From contig JALSNW010000035.1 in NCBI GenBank assembly GCA_026986785.1, positions 28,544 to 92,543 on the forward strand: a stretch of 64,000 nucleotides of DNA, read 5' to 3'. The position numbers and the translations under genes are program-made. This document shows, piece after piece, positions 1-10,325 of this stretch. The stretch is from Deltaproteobacteria bacterium (GTDB taxonomy: Bacteria; Desulfobacterota; Dissulfuribacteria; Dissulfuribacterales; QOAL01). Positions within the stretch are counted from its first letter, which is position 1, and each line of letters starts with the position of its first letter. The notes under the pieces were generated by a model. The model did no database searches and was not told the DNA's origin. It worked only from the letters and a program-made list of their open reading frames with translations.

Positions 1-1098
1 GATATGGTGAGATTCGTGGAAAGGCTGCCAGATCTTCTTCCAGATACGACGGGCTTTCACGACTCGGTTTTCATGTTTCCAGAGGTGCTTCTTTGTGTTG
101 ACAACCTCAAGCAGTCTTTGAAGATCATCGTCAACACACTATCCGATCCTCAGAGATCGCCCAAGGATGTCTATGACAAGGCCTGCTCCATCATAGAAGG
201 GGTCATCAGGAAGATCCGAAGAGGCATTGATTATCCTGAGCCTGAGATGGGCAATATTTCCCACACCAGGCTGGAGCCAGAAGTACCCAAGGAACGCTTC
301 GAAGAGATTGTAGAAAGGGCCAAGGAATATATCAGGGCTGGTGATATAATACAGGTGGTCCTTTCCCAACGCTTTTCCGGCCGTTCCAAGATCCCACCCT
401 TTGAGCTATACAGATCTGTCAGACGCATAAATCCATCTCCATATCTGTATTATCTAAAGCTTGGTGACGAGGTCCTGGTTGGTTCTTCTCCAGAGATTCT
501 TGTCAGATTGACAGGCGAGGAGATAGAGCTTCGACCCATTGCAGGGACCCGGCCAAGGGGCAAGACAAAGCAAGAAGACTCGGACCTTGAAAGGGAGCTC
601 CTAAGGGATCCCAAGGAAAAGGCAGAACATGTGATGCTTGTGGATCTTGGGCGAAATGACGTGGGCAGAGTAGCCGAGATGGGTAGCGTGAAAGTGAAAG
701 ATTTTATGGTCATTGAGCGATATTCCCATGTCATGCATATTGTCAGCAGTGTCACAGGGCGTCTCAAAAAGGGCCTTGACATGTTCGACGTGTTCAAGGC
801 CTGTTTCCCGGCAGGTACGGTGTCTGGCGCGCCAAAGATCAGGGCAATGGAGATAATAGAGGAACTCGAACATGCCAGAAGGGGGCCTTATGCCGGTGCT
901 GTGGGATATCTTGGTTTTTCAGGCAGTATGGATCTTGCCATCGCCATTAGGACCCTCTGTCAAAAGGCAGATATGCTCTATCTGCAGGCAGGTGCTGGTA
1001 TAGTTGCCGATTCGGTCCCTGAGAATGAGTGGACCGAGACCTTGAATAAGGGAAGGGCATTGATGCGTGCCATAGAAGATGTTCAGACCAGGAGTTGA
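1..1098 (+). CDS. trpE: Anthranilate synthase component I (partial, 5' end outside window)
   Basis: TrpE converts chorismate to anthranilate using ammonia supplied by TrpG, the first step of tryptophan synthesis. The reading frame is open from the first base, so the true start lies upstream; about 365 C-terminal residues are present of the usual 460-500. The chorismate-binding core is intact: [10 protein letters not shown], the [10 protein letters not shown] block, the [11 protein letters not shown] block and the [18 protein letters not shown] stretch are all recognisable. It is the first gene of a trpEGDCFBA set. The trpE stop codon is at 1096-1098, 14 bases before the likely trpG start. The N-terminal region that carries part of the tryptophan feedback site cannot be judged here. 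Confidence 0.97.
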   Translation, partial: DMVRFVERLPDLLPDTTGFHDSVFMFPEVLLCVDNLKQSLKIIVNTLSDPQRSPKDVYDKACSIIEGVIRKIRRGIDYPEPEMGNISHTRLEPEVPKERFEEIVERAKEYIRAGDIIQVVLSQRFSGRSKIPPFELYRSVRRINPSPYLYYLKLGDEVLVGSSPEILVRLTGEEIELRPIAGTRPRGKTKQEDSDLERELLRDPKEKAEHVMLVDLGRNDVGRVAEMGSVKVKDFMVIERYSHVMHIVSSVTGRLKKGLDMFDVFKACFPAGTVSGAPKIRAMEIIEELEHARRGPYAGAVGYLGFSGSMDLAIAIRTLCQKADMLYLQAGAGIVADSVPENEWTETLNKGRALMRAIEDVQTRS

Positions 1099-1112
1099 GC
1101 AGGATAGAATTC

Positions 1113-1688
1113 ATGATACTCTTAATTGATAATTACGATTCCTTTACCTACAATCTGGTACAAGCCCTTGGAGAATTGGGTGCAGAGACAAAGGTGATAC
1201 GAAACGATGAGATGGGGCTCCAGGCAGTCAAACGCCTCAATCCCACCAGGCTGCTCATCTCACCAGGGCCATGTACTCCCAATGAGGCCGGAATCAGTGT
1301 AGATGCCATAAGGGCCTTTGCTGGCAAGATCCCAATACTTGGGGTCTGTTTGGGGCACCAATCAATAGGTGTGGCATTCGGGGCACAGGTTGTGAGGGCC
1401 AAGAGGCTCATGCATGGCAAGACTTCCATGATAAGGCACGATTCAAAAGGGATTTTCAAAGGCCTTCCCAATCCTTTTGAGGCCATGAGGTATCATTCCC
1501 TCATAGTGGATGAGGCCTCCTTGCCAGAGTGTCTCGAGGCAAGTGCCTGGTCTGAGAAGGATGAGCTCATGGGTATGAGGCACAGGCAATTTTTCGTGGA
1601 AGGGGTACAGTTTCATCCAGAGTCGATCCTGACCCCAGAGGGTAAGAATCTTTTGAAAAATTTTTTAGAGGAAGGTAACAGATCATGA
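1113..1688 (+). CDS. trpG: Anthranilate synthase component II (glutamine amidotransferase)
   Basis: TrpG hydrolyses glutamine and channels ammonia to TrpE. The 191-residue class I amidotransferase domain starts [11 protein letters not shown] and contains the nucleophile Cys in GVCLGHQ and the His-Glu of the C-terminal FHPES motif. The ATG at 1113 is preferred because it gives the usual family N-terminus and has AGGA eight bases upstream; a TTG at 1095 overlapping the trpE stop would add six residues. The gene ends in an ATGA overlap with trpD. A PabA role in folate synthesis is possible for such subunits, but the operon position argues for tryptophan. Confidence 0.95.
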   Translation: MILLIDNYDSFTYNLVQALGELGAETKVIRNDEMGLQAVKRLNPTRLLISPGPCTPNEAGISVDAIRAFAGKIPILGVCLGHQSIGVAFGAQVVRAKRLMHGKTSMIRHDSKGIFKGLPNPFEAMRYHSLIVDEASLPECLEASAWSEKDELMGMRHRQFFVEGVQFHPESILTPEGKNLLKNFLEEGNRS

Positions 1689-2734
1689 CCGGGCCAGTCG
1701 GCAGCAAGATCGTCCAGGCATTGAAAAATGTGGTAGATGGCAAGGACCTTAGCCGGGGCTCAATGCAAGAAGTGATGGATGAGATCATGGAGGGTAAGGC
1801 CACCGATGCCCAGATCGGGGCATTCCTGACTGCCCTGCGCATGAAAGGTGAGACCGTGGAGGAGATCTCTGGTGCTGCCCATGTCATGAGGCAAAAGGCC
1901 ACAAGGATAAGCCCTATATTGGCCTCTGGTGAACCCCTACTCGACATCGTAGGTACGGGAGGAGATCAGGCTGGAACCTTCAATATTTCTACTACAGCGG
2001 CATTCGTGGTGGCTGGGGCAGGGGCCAAGGTGGCCAAGCATGGCAACCGTTCCGTTTCTTCGAGGTCTGGAAGCGCTGATCTTCTGGAACAGCTTGGTGT
2101 CAAGTTGGACGTGGCCCCTGAACTCGTTTCAATCTGTATAGAAAAGATAGGGCTTGGATTCTTGTTCGCCCCAAGGCTCCATCCTGCCATGAAAAATGTC
2201 ATTGGCCCCAGGCGACAGATGGGTATTAGGACAGTGTTCAATGTCCTTGGTCCCTTGACCAACCCTGCTGGTGCAGAGATAGAGCTGCTCGGTGTATTCA
2301 CCAAGGGGCTTTGTCCTGTTATGGCAGAGGTCATGGCAGAACTCGGGGCAAGGAGGGCATGGGTCGTACATGGCCACGGTGGTCTCGACGAACTTTCTCT
2401 TTCAGGGCCATCTGTGGTATCCAGTCTGGATGGAGGCCGCATTGAGACATTCGAGGTAGGCCCTTCGGACTTTGGGCTACCCGAGGCCCCACTTTCAGAG
2501 ATTGCTGGTGGTGGGCCTGAAGAGAATGCCCAGATCACAAGGGCTATATTGCAAGGTGAAAGAGGGCCAAGGCGTGATATGGTTGTACTCAATGCCAGTG
2601 CAGCCATCTTCTTGGCTGGCAAGGCAGACAATCTGAAAAAGGCGGCGGAGGTGGCCATTGAGAGCATAGATTCTGGACGTGCCCTCGAAGTTTTGGATCA
2701 GCTTGTGGAATTTACGAATAGAGGGCATGTGTAG
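1685..2734 (+). CDS. trpD: Anthranilate phosphoribosyltransferase
   Basis: TrpD transfers phosphoribose from PRPP to anthranilate. The protein has 349 residues, the normal length for a stand-alone TrpD. The glycine-rich PRPP-binding motif [19 protein letters not shown] is at about residues 90-108, followed by [21 protein letters not shown], which carries the anthranilate and phosphate contacts, and GPLTNPAG further on. The ATG at 1685 overlaps the trpG stop as ATGA, suggesting translational coupling. A gap of about 45 bases separates it from the likely trpC start. Confidence 0.97.
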   Translation: MTGPVGSKIVQALKNVVDGKDLSRGSMQEVMDEIMEGKATDAQIGAFLTALRMKGETVEEISGAAHVMRQKATRISPILASGEPLLDIVGTGGDQAGTFNISTTAAFVVAGAGAKVAKHGNRSVSSRSGSADLLEQLGVKLDVAPELVSICIEKIGLGFLFAPRLHPAMKNVIGPRRQMGIRTVFNVLGPLTNPAGAEIELLGVFTKGLCPVMAEVMAELGARRAWVVHGHGGLDELSLSGPSVVSSLDGGRIETFEVGPSDFGLPEAPLSEIAGGGPEENAQITRAILQGERGPRRDMVVLNASAAIFLAGKADNLKKAAEVAIESIDSGRALEVLDQLVEFTNRGHV

Positions 2735-2778
2735 TCAGTAAGGTAAAAACTATTTTCTGTGTTTTGTGCGAGGGTGAT

Positions 2779-3555
2779 ATGACAATCCTGGATAAGATAG
2801 TGGAAAAGAAACGCTCGGAGATCGAAGCCCTCAAAAAAACAGGCATTTTGGAGCCTCCTGGTGAACCCGCTCCAAGACGCGGTTTCAAGGAGGCCTTGAT
2901 CACCCGTCCTGGTGTTTCCATCATTGCAGAGGCCAAGAAGGCATCCCCGTCAAAAGGGCTTCTTTGTCCAGAATTCGATCCTGTGGCCATTGCCAGGGAT
3001 TACGAGGAGGCTGGAGCCAGGGCTATTTCTGTCCTTACAGACGAGCATTTTTTTCAAGGCAGCTTGCAATATCTCTTCGAGGTGCGGTACAACATTTCTC
3101 TTCCGGTCCTTAGAAAGGATTTTATCCTGGATCATATCCAGGTGGAGGAAGCGGATAAATGGGGTGCAGATGCGATACTGTTGATTGTGGCCGTCTTGGA
3201 ACAGGACAGGCTTTCTGATCTCCTCGAAGACGCGAGGGCCCGTGGCATGGATGTGCTCGTGGAGATACACGACGAATACGAGGCAGAAAGGGCACTATCT
3301 GTTGAGGCGGATCTCATCGGCATAAATAATAGAAATTTAAAAGATTTTTCTGTCTCTATTGATACCACGCTCAGGCTGAGACAGATAATACCTGCAGCTA
3401 TTCCTGTGGTAAGTGAAAGCGGCATAAGGGGACGCAAGGATATAGAAATACTTGTTGCCAACGATGTTGAGGCTGTTTTGATCGGAGAAACTCTGGTGAC
3501 TGCCCAGGACAGGAAGGCAAAACTGCAGGAATTCTTGACCGAACAGGCCGGGTGA
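2779..3555 (+). CDS. trpC: Indole-3-glycerol phosphate synthase
   Basis: TrpC closes the indole ring, converting carboxyphenylamino-deoxyribulose phosphate to indole-3-glycerol phosphate. The 258-residue TIM barrel shows IIAEAKKASPSKG (catalytic Lys region), VLRKDFILD, LVEIHDEYE, IGINNRNL and VSESGI, the strand-end motifs of the family. ATG 2779 gives the usual MTILDKIV start and has GAGGGTG just upstream; a TTG at 2764 is an alternative. It is not fused to TrpF, unlike the E. coli enzyme. The stop overlaps a GTG of the trpF frame. Confidence 0.95.
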   Translation: MTILDKIVEKKRSEIEALKKTGILEPPGEPAPRRGFKEALITRPGVSIIAEAKKASPSKGLLCPEFDPVAIARDYEEAGARAISVLTDEHFFQGSLQYLFEVRYNISLPVLRKDFILDHIQVEEADKWGADAILLIVAVLEQDRLSDLLEDARARGMDVLVEIHDEYEAERALSVEADLIGINNRNLKDFSVSIDTTLRLRQIIPAAIPVVSESGIRGRKDIEILVANDVEAVLIGETLVTAQDRKAKLQEFLTEQAG

Positions 3556-3560
3556 GCAGA

Positions 3561-4250
3561 ATGGATTTTCAAGACCAAGACAACCATCCTAAAATGGTTA
3601 GGATAAAGATATGTGGATTTACCGATCCAGAGCAGGCATGTCTGGCTTGTGAAGCCGGTGCCGATGCCATAGGCTTCGTGTTTGCACCCAAGAGCCCACG
3701 TCTTATCTCAAAGGAAGATGCAAGGCAGATAATCAAGAAGTTGCCCCCTTTAATCCAAACCGTAGGGGTATTTGTGGATGAATCGGCTGATACCATAAGG
3801 CAGGTATTGAACTTTTGTGGACTGGATCTCGTCCAGTTTCATGGAAGCGAACCCCCTGGTTTTTGCAAACTTTTTGCTCCAAGGGCCATAAAGGCATTGA
3901 GGGTTAAGAACGAGACGGTATTGGATGAGATCTCTGATTATCGTGGGACAGTAAGGGGCATTCTCCTCGATGCCTGGTCCAGAAAGGCTCAGGGTGGGAC
4001 TGGAAAGGTCTTCGACTGGGAGATTGCAAGACAGGCAGTCCTTTCTGCAGATATGCCCGTCATCCTTGCGGGAGGTCTAAGTGTTGACAATGCATCAGAG
4101 GCAGTGCGTCTCGTCAGACCCTGGGGGGTGGACGTGAGTTCCGGGGTTGAGTCAAGCCCTGGAGTAAAGGACATAGAAAAGGTGAGACGGTTTGTCAATA
4201 CCGTCAGGATAGGGGTTTTTGACCTATACGGAAAACAGGAGAGTCTTTAA
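3561..4250 (+). CDS. trpF: Phosphoribosylanthranilate isomerase
   Basis: TrpF isomerises phosphoribosylanthranilate. The TIM barrel includes the conserved KICGFT start (catalytic Cys), AIGFVFAPKSPR, VGVFVD, VQFHGSE, LLDAW with the catalytic Asp, and GGTGKVFDW. The start is uncertain: ATG 3561 has GGTGA five bases upstream, while ATG 3594 gives the more usual MVRIKICG start but no clear ribosome site; GTG 3552 would overlap the trpC stop. About 230 residues with the first choice, normal for the family. Confidence 0.95.
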   Translation: MDFQDQDNHPKMVRIKICGFTDPEQACLACEAGADAIGFVFAPKSPRLISKEDARQIIKKLPPLIQTVGVFVDESADTIRQVLNFCGLDLVQFHGSEPPGFCKLFAPRAIKALRVKNETVLDEISDYRGTVRGILLDAWSRKAQGGTGKVFDWEIARQAVLSADMPVILAGGLSVDNASEAVRLVRPWGVDVSSGVESSPGVKDIEKVRRFVNTVRIGVFDLYGKQESL

Positions 4251-4262
4251 AGGGGGTATTCA

Positions 4263-5489
4263 TTGAAAAGACAGACGAAGAATTTGAAAGCCAGTAATCC
4301 AGACAGGCATGGCCATTTTGGGATCTTTGGTGGCAGGTTTGTCCCAGAGACCTTGATGCCAGCCATCTTGGAGCTTCAGAAGGCATATAGCAAGGCAAGG
4401 AGGGACAGTTCCTTCAAGGGGCAGTTTCAGCAGATCCTGAAAGACTATGTGGGAAGACCAACGCCCCTTTATGAGGCCAAGAGGCTTTCAGATGCCCTTG
4501 GCGGTGGGTTCAGGGTCTTTCTCAAACGAGAAGACCTTACTCATACAGGTGCCCACAAGATCAACAATACTATTGGTCAGATACTTCTTGCGAAGAGGAT
4601 GGGCAAACGTCGAATAATAGCAGAGACAGGCGCAGGCCAGCATGGAGTGGCCACAGCCACTGCTGCAGCCCTTATGGGCCTCCAATGCGAGGTGTACATG
4701 GGCAGAAAGGATACTGTCAGGCAGGCAATGAACGTCTTTCGCATGGAGTTGACAGGTGCCAAGGTTATTCCAGTGGATTCTGGCACAAAGACCTTGAAGG
4801 ATGCAATAAACGAGGCCATAAGGGACTGGGTGGCAAATGTCTCGGATACCCACTACATAATAGGTTCTGTCGTCGGGCCTCATCCGTATCCTGTTATGGT
4901 TAGGGATTTCCAGAGCGTGATAGGCAAGGAGGCCAAGGCCCAGCTCAAGAAGGTGACAGGAGGTCTGCCAGACGTGGTAGTTGCATGCGTTGGTGGTGGC
5001 AGCAATGCAATGGGTATCTTCTATCCATTCTCCACCGAGCCTTCGGTCAGGCTTGTGGGGGTCGAAGCGGCAGGAAAAGGTACGGATACCGAGTATCATT
5101 CTGCCACACTTACCTGTGGCGATCCGGGGGTACTCCATGGAACCATGAGTTACCTGCTCCAAGACAAGTGGGGCCAGATAAAAGGGGCCCATTCCGTGGC
5201 ACCTGGACTCGATTATCCTGGTGTAGGTCCTGAACACAGCTATTTCAAGGACTCAGGCCGGGCTGAATACCATACGATTGACGATAAGGAGGCCCTCGAA
5301 GGTTTTCAACTGCTTTCCGAGACAGAGGGGATCATCCCTGCCCTTGAGAGTGCTCATGCCATTGCCTGGCTCAAGAGGTTAGTGGGCAAGATCAGGAAGG
5401 GGAGCATAGTATTGGTGAATCTTTCAGGTCGGGGGGACAAGGACGTGGAAGTAGTAAGGGAGATCTTCATGGGAGGCACTACCGTATGA
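4263..5489 (+). CDS. trpB: Tryptophan synthase beta chain
   Basis: TrpB condenses indole with serine using pyridoxal phosphate. The 408-residue protein has the PLP lysine in [15 protein letters not shown], the [10 protein letters not shown] loop, the phosphate-binding [10 protein letters not shown] motif and the C-terminal NLSGRGDKD segment. The start is TTG 4263, placed five bases after AGGGGGT (4251-4257), a strong ribosome site. It is the catalytic TrpB1 type rather than TrpB2, judged by the GRFVPETL N-terminus and by the adjoining trpA, which it overlaps by four bases (ATGA). Confidence 0.97.
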   Translation: MKRQTKNLKASNPDRHGHFGIFGGRFVPETLMPAILELQKAYSKARRDSSFKGQFQQILKDYVGRPTPLYEAKRLSDALGGGFRVFLKREDLTHTGAHKINNTIGQILLAKRMGKRRIIAETGAGQHGVATATAAALMGLQCEVYMGRKDTVRQAMNVFRMELTGAKVIPVDSGTKTLKDAINEAIRDWVANVSDTHYIIGSVVGPHPYPVMVRDFQSVIGKEAKAQLKKVTGGLPDVVVACVGGGSNAMGIFYPFSTEPSVRLVGVEAAGKGTDTEYHSATLTCGDPGVLHGTMSYLLQDKWGQIKGAHSVAPGLDYPGVGPEHSYFKDSGRAEYHTIDDKEALEGFQLLSETEGIIPALESAHAIAWLKRLVGKIRKGSIVLVNLSGRGDKDVEVVREIFMGGTTV

Positions 5490-6298
5490 ATCGCATAGAG
5501 AAGGTATTCAAGAAGCTCGAAAAACGAGGTGAAACAGCCCTTATTCCATTTATCACAGCAGGTGATCCCTCCATAGAGGTCACCAAGGGCCTGGTTCTGG
5601 AGATGGCCAAAAGAGGTGCAGATATAATAGAATTGGGGCTTGCCTTTTCTGATCCCCTGGCAGATGGGCCCACCATCCAAGCTGCAAGTTTCAGGGCATT
5701 GGAGGCAGGCATGAACACAGAAAAATATTTTTCATTGGTGGCCTCCATCCGCAAAGAATCCGATATACCCCTTGTGCTTATGGGGTATTACAACCCGGTT
5801 CTCAGATATGGTCTTGAGGCCTTTGCAAGGGATGCGGCAGAGGCAGGCATAGACGGTACAATCATTCCAGATTTACCCCTGGAGGAGGCTGGGCCCTGGA
5901 TCAAGGCCTGTAATACATATTCTCTGTCAAATATCCTCCTCGTGGCACCCAACACGCCCCAGGAGCGCATCAAAAAGATAGTAAGGGCATCCAAGGGGTT
6001 TATCTATTATGTCTCGGTACTGGGGATAACCGGTGCCAGGACAAGCCTGCCCCCTCAGGTGGCCGAGGGGCTTGAAAAGGTCAAGTCGTTTACAAGAAAG
6101 CCCGTGGCTGTAGGTTTTGGGATTTCAAGGCCTGACCAGGTAAAGGCCCTCTCCAGTAGCTCTGATGGCATTATAGTCGGCAGTGCAATAGTAAGGCTGG
6201 TAGAAAAGGAGTTCTCTGGGAAGGACGACCCTGGTGGGCCTAAATCGTATCAACGTATTGGGGACTTTGTAGAGTCTCTCAAAAAGGCTACTGTTTAG
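5486..6298 (+). CDS. trpA: Tryptophan synthase alpha chain
   Basis: TrpA cleaves indole-3-glycerol phosphate and passes indole to TrpB through the enzyme tunnel. The 270-residue TIM barrel shows the catalytic Glu in [19 protein letters not shown] and the catalytic Asp in [12 protein letters not shown], plus [10 protein letters not shown] near the C-terminus. The usual Pro of the PFSDP motif is Ala here, a minor change. The ATG overlaps the trpB stop. No terminator follows; the next gene begins nine bases later, so it may be read from the same message. Confidence 0.97.
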   Translation: MNRIEKVFKKLEKRGETALIPFITAGDPSIEVTKGLVLEMAKRGADIIELGLAFSDPLADGPTIQAASFRALEAGMNTEKYFSLVASIRKESDIPLVLMGYYNPVLRYGLEAFARDAAEAGIDGTIIPDLPLEEAGPWIKACNTYSLSNILLVAPNTPQERIKKIVRASKGFIYYVSVLGITGARTSLPPQVAEGLEKVKSFTRKPVAVGFGISRPDQVKALSSSSDGIIVGSAIVRLVEKEFSGKDDPGGPKSYQRIGDFVESLKKATV

Positions 6299-6307
6299 AG
6301 GAGGAAT

Positions 6308-7675
6308 TTGTCCTTTCATAGAGCCCTAAAGATTGTTTTTGATAGGACCCCTGAGGATACGATTGATCTTTTTCAGGTCTTTCCAAGCCTTAGGCGTTTT
6401 TTCGAGAGGCGAAGGCTCCATGCGGTAATTCGTACCTTTGGGGATCTTGTTTTTACGTTTATTATCTTGGCAGGGCTTTTTGGCCCGCAAGACCCGGCGA
6501 GGAATTGCACGCTTTATCTTTCCTGGGGGCTTTGGTGGCCTACTATAGTCCTTAGTTGGTTTTTTGTTGGCAGGATGTGGTGTGGTTTTTGTCCCTTCCC
6601 TGGTATAGGGCGAATCGTCCAGAAGCTTGGCCTTTGCCTCCACAAGCCCATTCCAGGTTTCATAAAGAGAAACGGTCCCTATATCTCTGTTTTCTTGTTG
6701 GCGATCATTATATGGCTCGAGGAATCGACAGGCATAAAAGAATCCCCCAGGGGCACGGCCCTTTTGATCCTTTCCATAATGGCAGGTGCCACCTTGATGG
6801 CTGTCTTTTACCCCAAACAGGCCTGGTGCCGTTATCTGTGCCCTATGGGAAGACTTCTCGGGGTCGGCGCCACCCTATCCATAATGGAATTTCGCCCCAA
6901 CCTCGAAAAGTGCCGGACATGCAAGACATTCGCCTGTAAAAGAGGAGTGGAGGGAAAGGGAGGTTGCCCTGTATATCTTGGGGCATTCAATGTGAAAAAC
7001 AATCTGGATTGTCTCATCTGTGGTCACTGTCTAAGCCTTTGTGACAAGGGCTCTCCAATGTTGAATCTCAGGAGCCCTTTCAAGGAATTGCTTTTGAACA
7101 AGGGGAGGTTCGTCACATGTTCCTTCATCATCCCCTTCTTGATGGGCTCTCAACTTGTTCGTTTTCTTGAAAGTAGCAACTATTCCCTGGTGTTGAAGCA
7201 GGGTCTGAGTAGCCTGAATACCATGGTGACCTATTCAGGGCTCCTCGTAATAGCCTTTTTTTATATCCTGACAATAATAAAGGTAGGTGCTAAGTTTTTT
7301 GGCCAGACAGAAGATGAGTTGTTTGGTAAATTTTCTCCCATGGTGCCCATATTGATTCCAATGGCATTCAGCGGAGAGTTGGCCTATAGGCTGGATTATG
7401 CCATTAGTGGCGCCCCTGAGTTTTTCCCTGTGCTTGGGAGGCAGTTTGGTCTGGATTCACTTCTGCATTGGACATTTGGTTTGCCATCATGGATTCTCGA
7501 GGTGATGAATATATCTTTGATAGCCAGTGCAGTTGCTGCCTGTTGTTATTTGCTGTACAGGTTTGTGAAGGACGAATTTGAAGAAGGCTTGATACCTTGG
7601 TGGCGGAGCCTGCTGGTAGCATGCCTGATCCTTATCACAGGCGCATCGTATATCTTCTTCATGGCGAATATGTGA
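6308..7675 (+). CDS. NapH/FixG-like 4Fe-4S membrane protein
   Basis: A 455-residue polytopic inner-membrane protein with cysteine clusters of the NapH/NosR/FixG class, which pass electrons between the quinone pool or cytoplasm and periplasmic or membrane partners. Visible are [11 protein letters not shown] in the first half, [13 protein letters not shown], and two ferredoxin-like groups: [12 protein letters not shown] ending in GGCP, and [14 protein letters not shown]. Membrane segments flank the clusters, and about 200 residues of further hydrophobic sequence follow. Start TTG 6308 lies just after GAGGAG. No partner (periplasmic reductase or cytochrome) adjoins it; the neighbours are trpA and purC, so the electron acceptor is unknown. 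Confidence 0.85.
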   Translation: MSFHRALKIVFDRTPEDTIDLFQVFPSLRRFFERRRLHAVIRTFGDLVFTFIILAGLFGPQDPARNCTLYLSWGLWWPTIVLSWFFVGRMWCGFCPFPGIGRIVQKLGLCLHKPIPGFIKRNGPYISVFLLAIIIWLEESTGIKESPRGTALLILSIMAGATLMAVFYPKQAWCRYLCPMGRLLGVGATLSIMEFRPNLEKCRTCKTFACKRGVEGKGGCPVYLGAFNVKNNLDCLICGHCLSLCDKGSPMLNLRSPFKELLLNKGRFVTCSFIIPFLMGSQLVRFLESSNYSLVLKQGLSSLNTMVTYSGLLVIAFFYILTIIKVGAKFFGQTEDELFGKFSPMVPILIPMAFSGELAYRLDYAISGAPEFFPVLGRQFGLDSLLHWTFGLPSWILEVMNISLIASAVAACCYLLYRFVKDEFEEGLIPWWRSLLVACLILITGASYIFFMANM

Positions 7676-7695
7676 TAGAAAAAGGAGTGAAGAAC

Positions 7696-8583
7696 ATGGA
7701 AATTTTCGAGACCTCGATTCCTGAGCTGGAGCTCATCAATAGGGGTAAGGTCAGGGATCTATATAGCATTGATGATCTTATCCTCATGATTGCTACAGAC
7801 AGGCTTTCTGCATTTGATGTCGTGTTCCCGGATCCAATCCCGGACAAGGGCAGGGTCTTGGCACAACTTTCCATATTTTGGTTCAGGATGCTGGAGGACC
7901 TGGTGCCAAATCACATCGTTGAGACAGATGTGGATAAATTTCCTCCAGTGCTGAAAAAGCACAGGCAGATTCTGAAAGACAGAAGCATGCTGGTCAAACG
8001 GGCAAGGCCCTTGGCAATAGAGTGCATTGTGCGTGGCTATATCACGGGTTCGGGTTGGAAGGATTACCTCAAGACTGGAAGTGTATGCGGTATACGCCTG
8101 CCCGAAGGCCTGAAAGAGTCCGACAAGCTTCCAGAGCCCATTTTTACTCCATCAACAAAGGCAGAGCTCGGCCTGCACGATGAAAATATCTCTCTTGATC
8201 AGGCGGCTGAAATAGTGGGAAAGGAGACTTTCGAAGAGGTATCCCAGCTCAGTCTCGAGATCTATAAACATGCGGCAGAATATGCCCTTTCCAAGGGAAT
8301 TATAATCGCCGATACCAAATTCGAGTTTGGTTTCATCGATTCACGTCTTTGCCTGATCGATGAGGTATTAACGCCTGACTCTTCCAGATTTTGGCCCCTT
8401 GATTCCTACGAGCCTGGCAGGCCCCAGCAGAGTTTTGACAAACAGTTCGTTCGCGACTACCTGGAGTCTATAGACTGGGACAAGACCCCTCCTGCCCCTC
8501 ATCTACCGCCGGATATCATCAAAAAGACTAGACAGAGGTATCTGGATGCATACAGACGGCTCACAGGCCAGGAACTCAAATGA
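7696..8583 (+). CDS. purC: SAICAR synthase (purine biosynthesis)
   Basis: PurC joins CAIR with aspartate using ATP in de novo purine synthesis. The 295-residue protein has the family start [22 protein letters not shown], the [16 protein letters not shown] motif, [17 protein letters not shown], and IADTKFEFG followed by [17 protein letters not shown] 7696 is chosen because AAAGGAGTG (7681-7689) is at ideal distance; upstream in-frame starts would overlap the previous gene. Its last codon overlaps the following start as ATGA, so it heads a four-gene cluster. Confidence 0.97.
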   Translation: MEIFETSIPELELINRGKVRDLYSIDDLILMIATDRLSAFDVVFPDPIPDKGRVLAQLSIFWFRMLEDLVPNHIVETDVDKFPPVLKKHRQILKDRSMLVKRARPLAIECIVRGYITGSGWKDYLKTGSVCGIRLPEGLKESDKLPEPIFTPSTKAELGLHDENISLDQAAEIVGKETFEEVSQLSLEIYKHAAEYALSKGIIIADTKFEFGFIDSRLCLIDEVLTPDSSRFWPLDSYEPGRPQQSFDKQFVRDYLESIDWDKTPPAPHLPPDIIKKTRQRYLDAYRRLTGQELK

Positions 8584-9269
8584 GAAGGTACAAGCTCATG
8601 TCTATAAAGCCCAGTCAGAGACATGCCTTTTTTATGAGGCTTGGTCTCATCCTTATGGGGGTTTTTTGGTTGGTGTGCTGTTCTACACCACAAGTAGATG
8701 GCGCCCGAAGACAAAGGGTCTTTTGCAGGCATGTGATAGATGGAGACACTATAGTACTTTCTGATGGCAGAAAGGTGAGATATCTTGAGATCAATGCACC
8801 GGAAATCTCTCATAGAGACAGTCCAGGAGAGCCTTTTGGAAGACAGGCAGCCTATTTCAATAAAAAGCTCGTTGAGGGAAAGAGGATAGACATCCTCACT
8901 ACTTCTAAGGATCACTATGATCAATACGGCCGGCTTTTGGCCCATGTGTTTTTGCCAAATGGAAAATTGGTCAGCGAAGAGCTCTTGAGAAAAGGCCTGG
9001 CCCACTGTTGTTTTTATCAGAGGCCGGACAGGTATGCCAGAAGGCTCTTGGCCGCACAGAGGTCTGCCATCATGGCCAGAAGGGGCATCTGGGGAATAAG
9101 ACACCAAGACACGGAAAGATATTACATTGGCAACAAGAGATCACTTAAGTTCCACAGGCCTTGGTGTCCTCTTGGCCGGGATACGTCTGCCAAAAACAAG
9201 ATTCTTTTTCAGACGAGGAAAGAGGCCTTCTTGAAAGGATATTGCCCATGCAAAAAATGTCGTCCCTGA
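8580..9269 (+). CDS. Exported thermonuclease-fold protein with C-terminal Ada-like zinc motif
   Basis: A 229-residue protein with a hydrophobic N-terminal segment (about residues 18-35) ending in a Cys pair (LVCCST), so it is exported and perhaps lipid-anchored. The staphylococcal nuclease-like core has the [12 protein letters not shown] motif, [10 protein letters not shown] with the conserved Arg and Glu, and YGRLLA with the second Arg. The usual DxPE/DTPE Asp is Asn (INAPE), as in many bacterial relatives. The C-terminal 50 residues contain FHRPWCPLG and [10 protein letters not shown], the Cys4 metal-binding pattern of Ada-type domains often attached to secreted nucleases. ATG 8580 overlaps the purC stop. 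Nuclease activity is a family inference. Confidence 0.85.
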   Translation: MRRYKLMSIKPSQRHAFFMRLGLILMGVFWLVCCSTPQVDGARRQRVFCRHVIDGDTIVLSDGRKVRYLEINAPEISHRDSPGEPFGRQAAYFNKKLVEGKRIDILTTSKDHYDQYGRLLAHVFLPNGKLVSEELLRKGLAHCCFYQRPDRYARRLLAAQRSAIMARRGIWGIRHQDTERYYIGNKRSLKFHRPWCPLGRDTSAKNKILFQTRKEAFLKGYCPCKKCRP

Positions 9270-10303
9270 TAATAAAAGACCAGATTTTCCTAAAACACGA
9301 TCCGGGCTTTGGCCATCCTGAATCACAGGAGAGATTGCGGGCTATTTATCATCGCCTGCAAAAGGGGGACCTGGAGAGCCTTATCGTGGAAAAGAGACCC
9401 AGACGGGCATCCAAGGAAGAAATCGCCTGGAATCACACTCCTGGCTATATAGACAGGATAGAGAGGACTGCCGGGGTGGATCATTTCCAGTTAGACCCCG
9501 ATACCGCAACTTCAGCAGATTCGTGGGATGCGGCCTGTTTTGCCGTTGGTGCAGGTTTCGAGGCCCTGGACCATATTTACAGTGGGCAGTTCGATACTGC
9601 ATTCGCCTTGATCAGGCCTCCTGGGCACCATGCTGAAAAAGATCATGCCATGGGTTTTTGTCTCTTCAACAACGTGGCTTTGGCAGCCCATTATGCAATA
9701 GAGAGACTGGGGGCAGAACGTGTACTCATAGTGGATTGGGACCTCCATCATGGAAATGGCACCCAGCACAGTTTTTATGACGACAACAGGGTACTCTATT
9801 TTTCAACCCATCAGTATCCATATTATCCTGGTACTGGTGCTGCCATGGAAACAGGTTCTGGTAAAGGGAAAGGATTTACTGTAAACGTTCCCCTATCACC
9901 AGGGGCAGGAGATCGGGAATATGCCTCTGTGTTCAACCTTCTTCTCAGGCCCGTGGCCCTTGAGTTCAAACCGGATGTTATGTTGGTATCGGCAGGTTTT
10001 GATATATATAAGGATGATCCCCTTGGAGGAATGAAGGTTACAGAGGCCGGTTTTGCATATCTGGCCCAGGCACTCCATGAAATGACTGCCCTTTGCAGGG
10101 CAAGAGGGCTGCTTTTTTGCCTGGAGGGTGGTTATAACCTAACTGGTCTAAGTGAAGGGGTGGCAGAAGTCATAAAGAGTTGCAGTGGGAAACTGGATGA
10201 AGATGAGAAGGAGATTTGTGAAATCCTTAAAGGTGTCGATAAGACATTCAAAGAATTGGATTATGCAATAGATATCCAGAAAGGGTTCTGGAAAGACCTC
10301 TGA
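9248..10303 (+). CDS. Histone deacetylase family protein (AcuC/acetylpolyamine deacylase-like)
   Basis: A zinc-dependent class II-type deacylase of 351 residues. The charge-relay His pair is in RPPGHHAEKDHAMGFC (about residue 126), the metal site in VDWDLHHGNGTQ (about 163-172), and the closing EGGYNL motif near residue 300. Substrates in bacteria include acetylated polyamines and acetyl-CoA synthetase lysines; which applies is not visible. ATG 9248 has GAAAGGAT at seven bases and overlaps the previous gene by 22 bases. The last 40 residues are charged and helical, beyond the catalytic core. Confidence 0.9.
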   Translation: MQKMSSLIIKDQIFLKHDPGFGHPESQERLRAIYHRLQKGDLESLIVEKRPRRASKEEIAWNHTPGYIDRIERTAGVDHFQLDPDTATSADSWDAACFAVGAGFEALDHIYSGQFDTAFALIRPPGHHAEKDHAMGFCLFNNVALAAHYAIERLGAERVLIVDWDLHHGNGTQHSFYDDNRVLYFSTHQYPYYPGTGAAMETGSGKGKGFTVNVPLSPGAGDREYASVFNLLLRPVALEFKPDVMLVSAGFDIYKDDPLGGMKVTEAGFAYLAQALHEMTALCRARGLLFCLEGGYNLTGLSEGVAEVIKSCSGKLDEDEKEICEILKGVDKTFKELDYAIDIQKGFWKDL

Positions 10304-10325
10304 TCTGTCCTCATGGAGAAAAATT

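Noticed and set aside
1966..2667. A 233-codon frame on the minus strand
   Set aside because: It is the reverse complement of trpD, has a Ser/Pro-rich artefact composition and no ribosome site.
4488..5237. A 249-codon frame on the minus strand, rich in Cys and His
   Set aside because: It lies wholly antisense to trpB with no recognisable motif.
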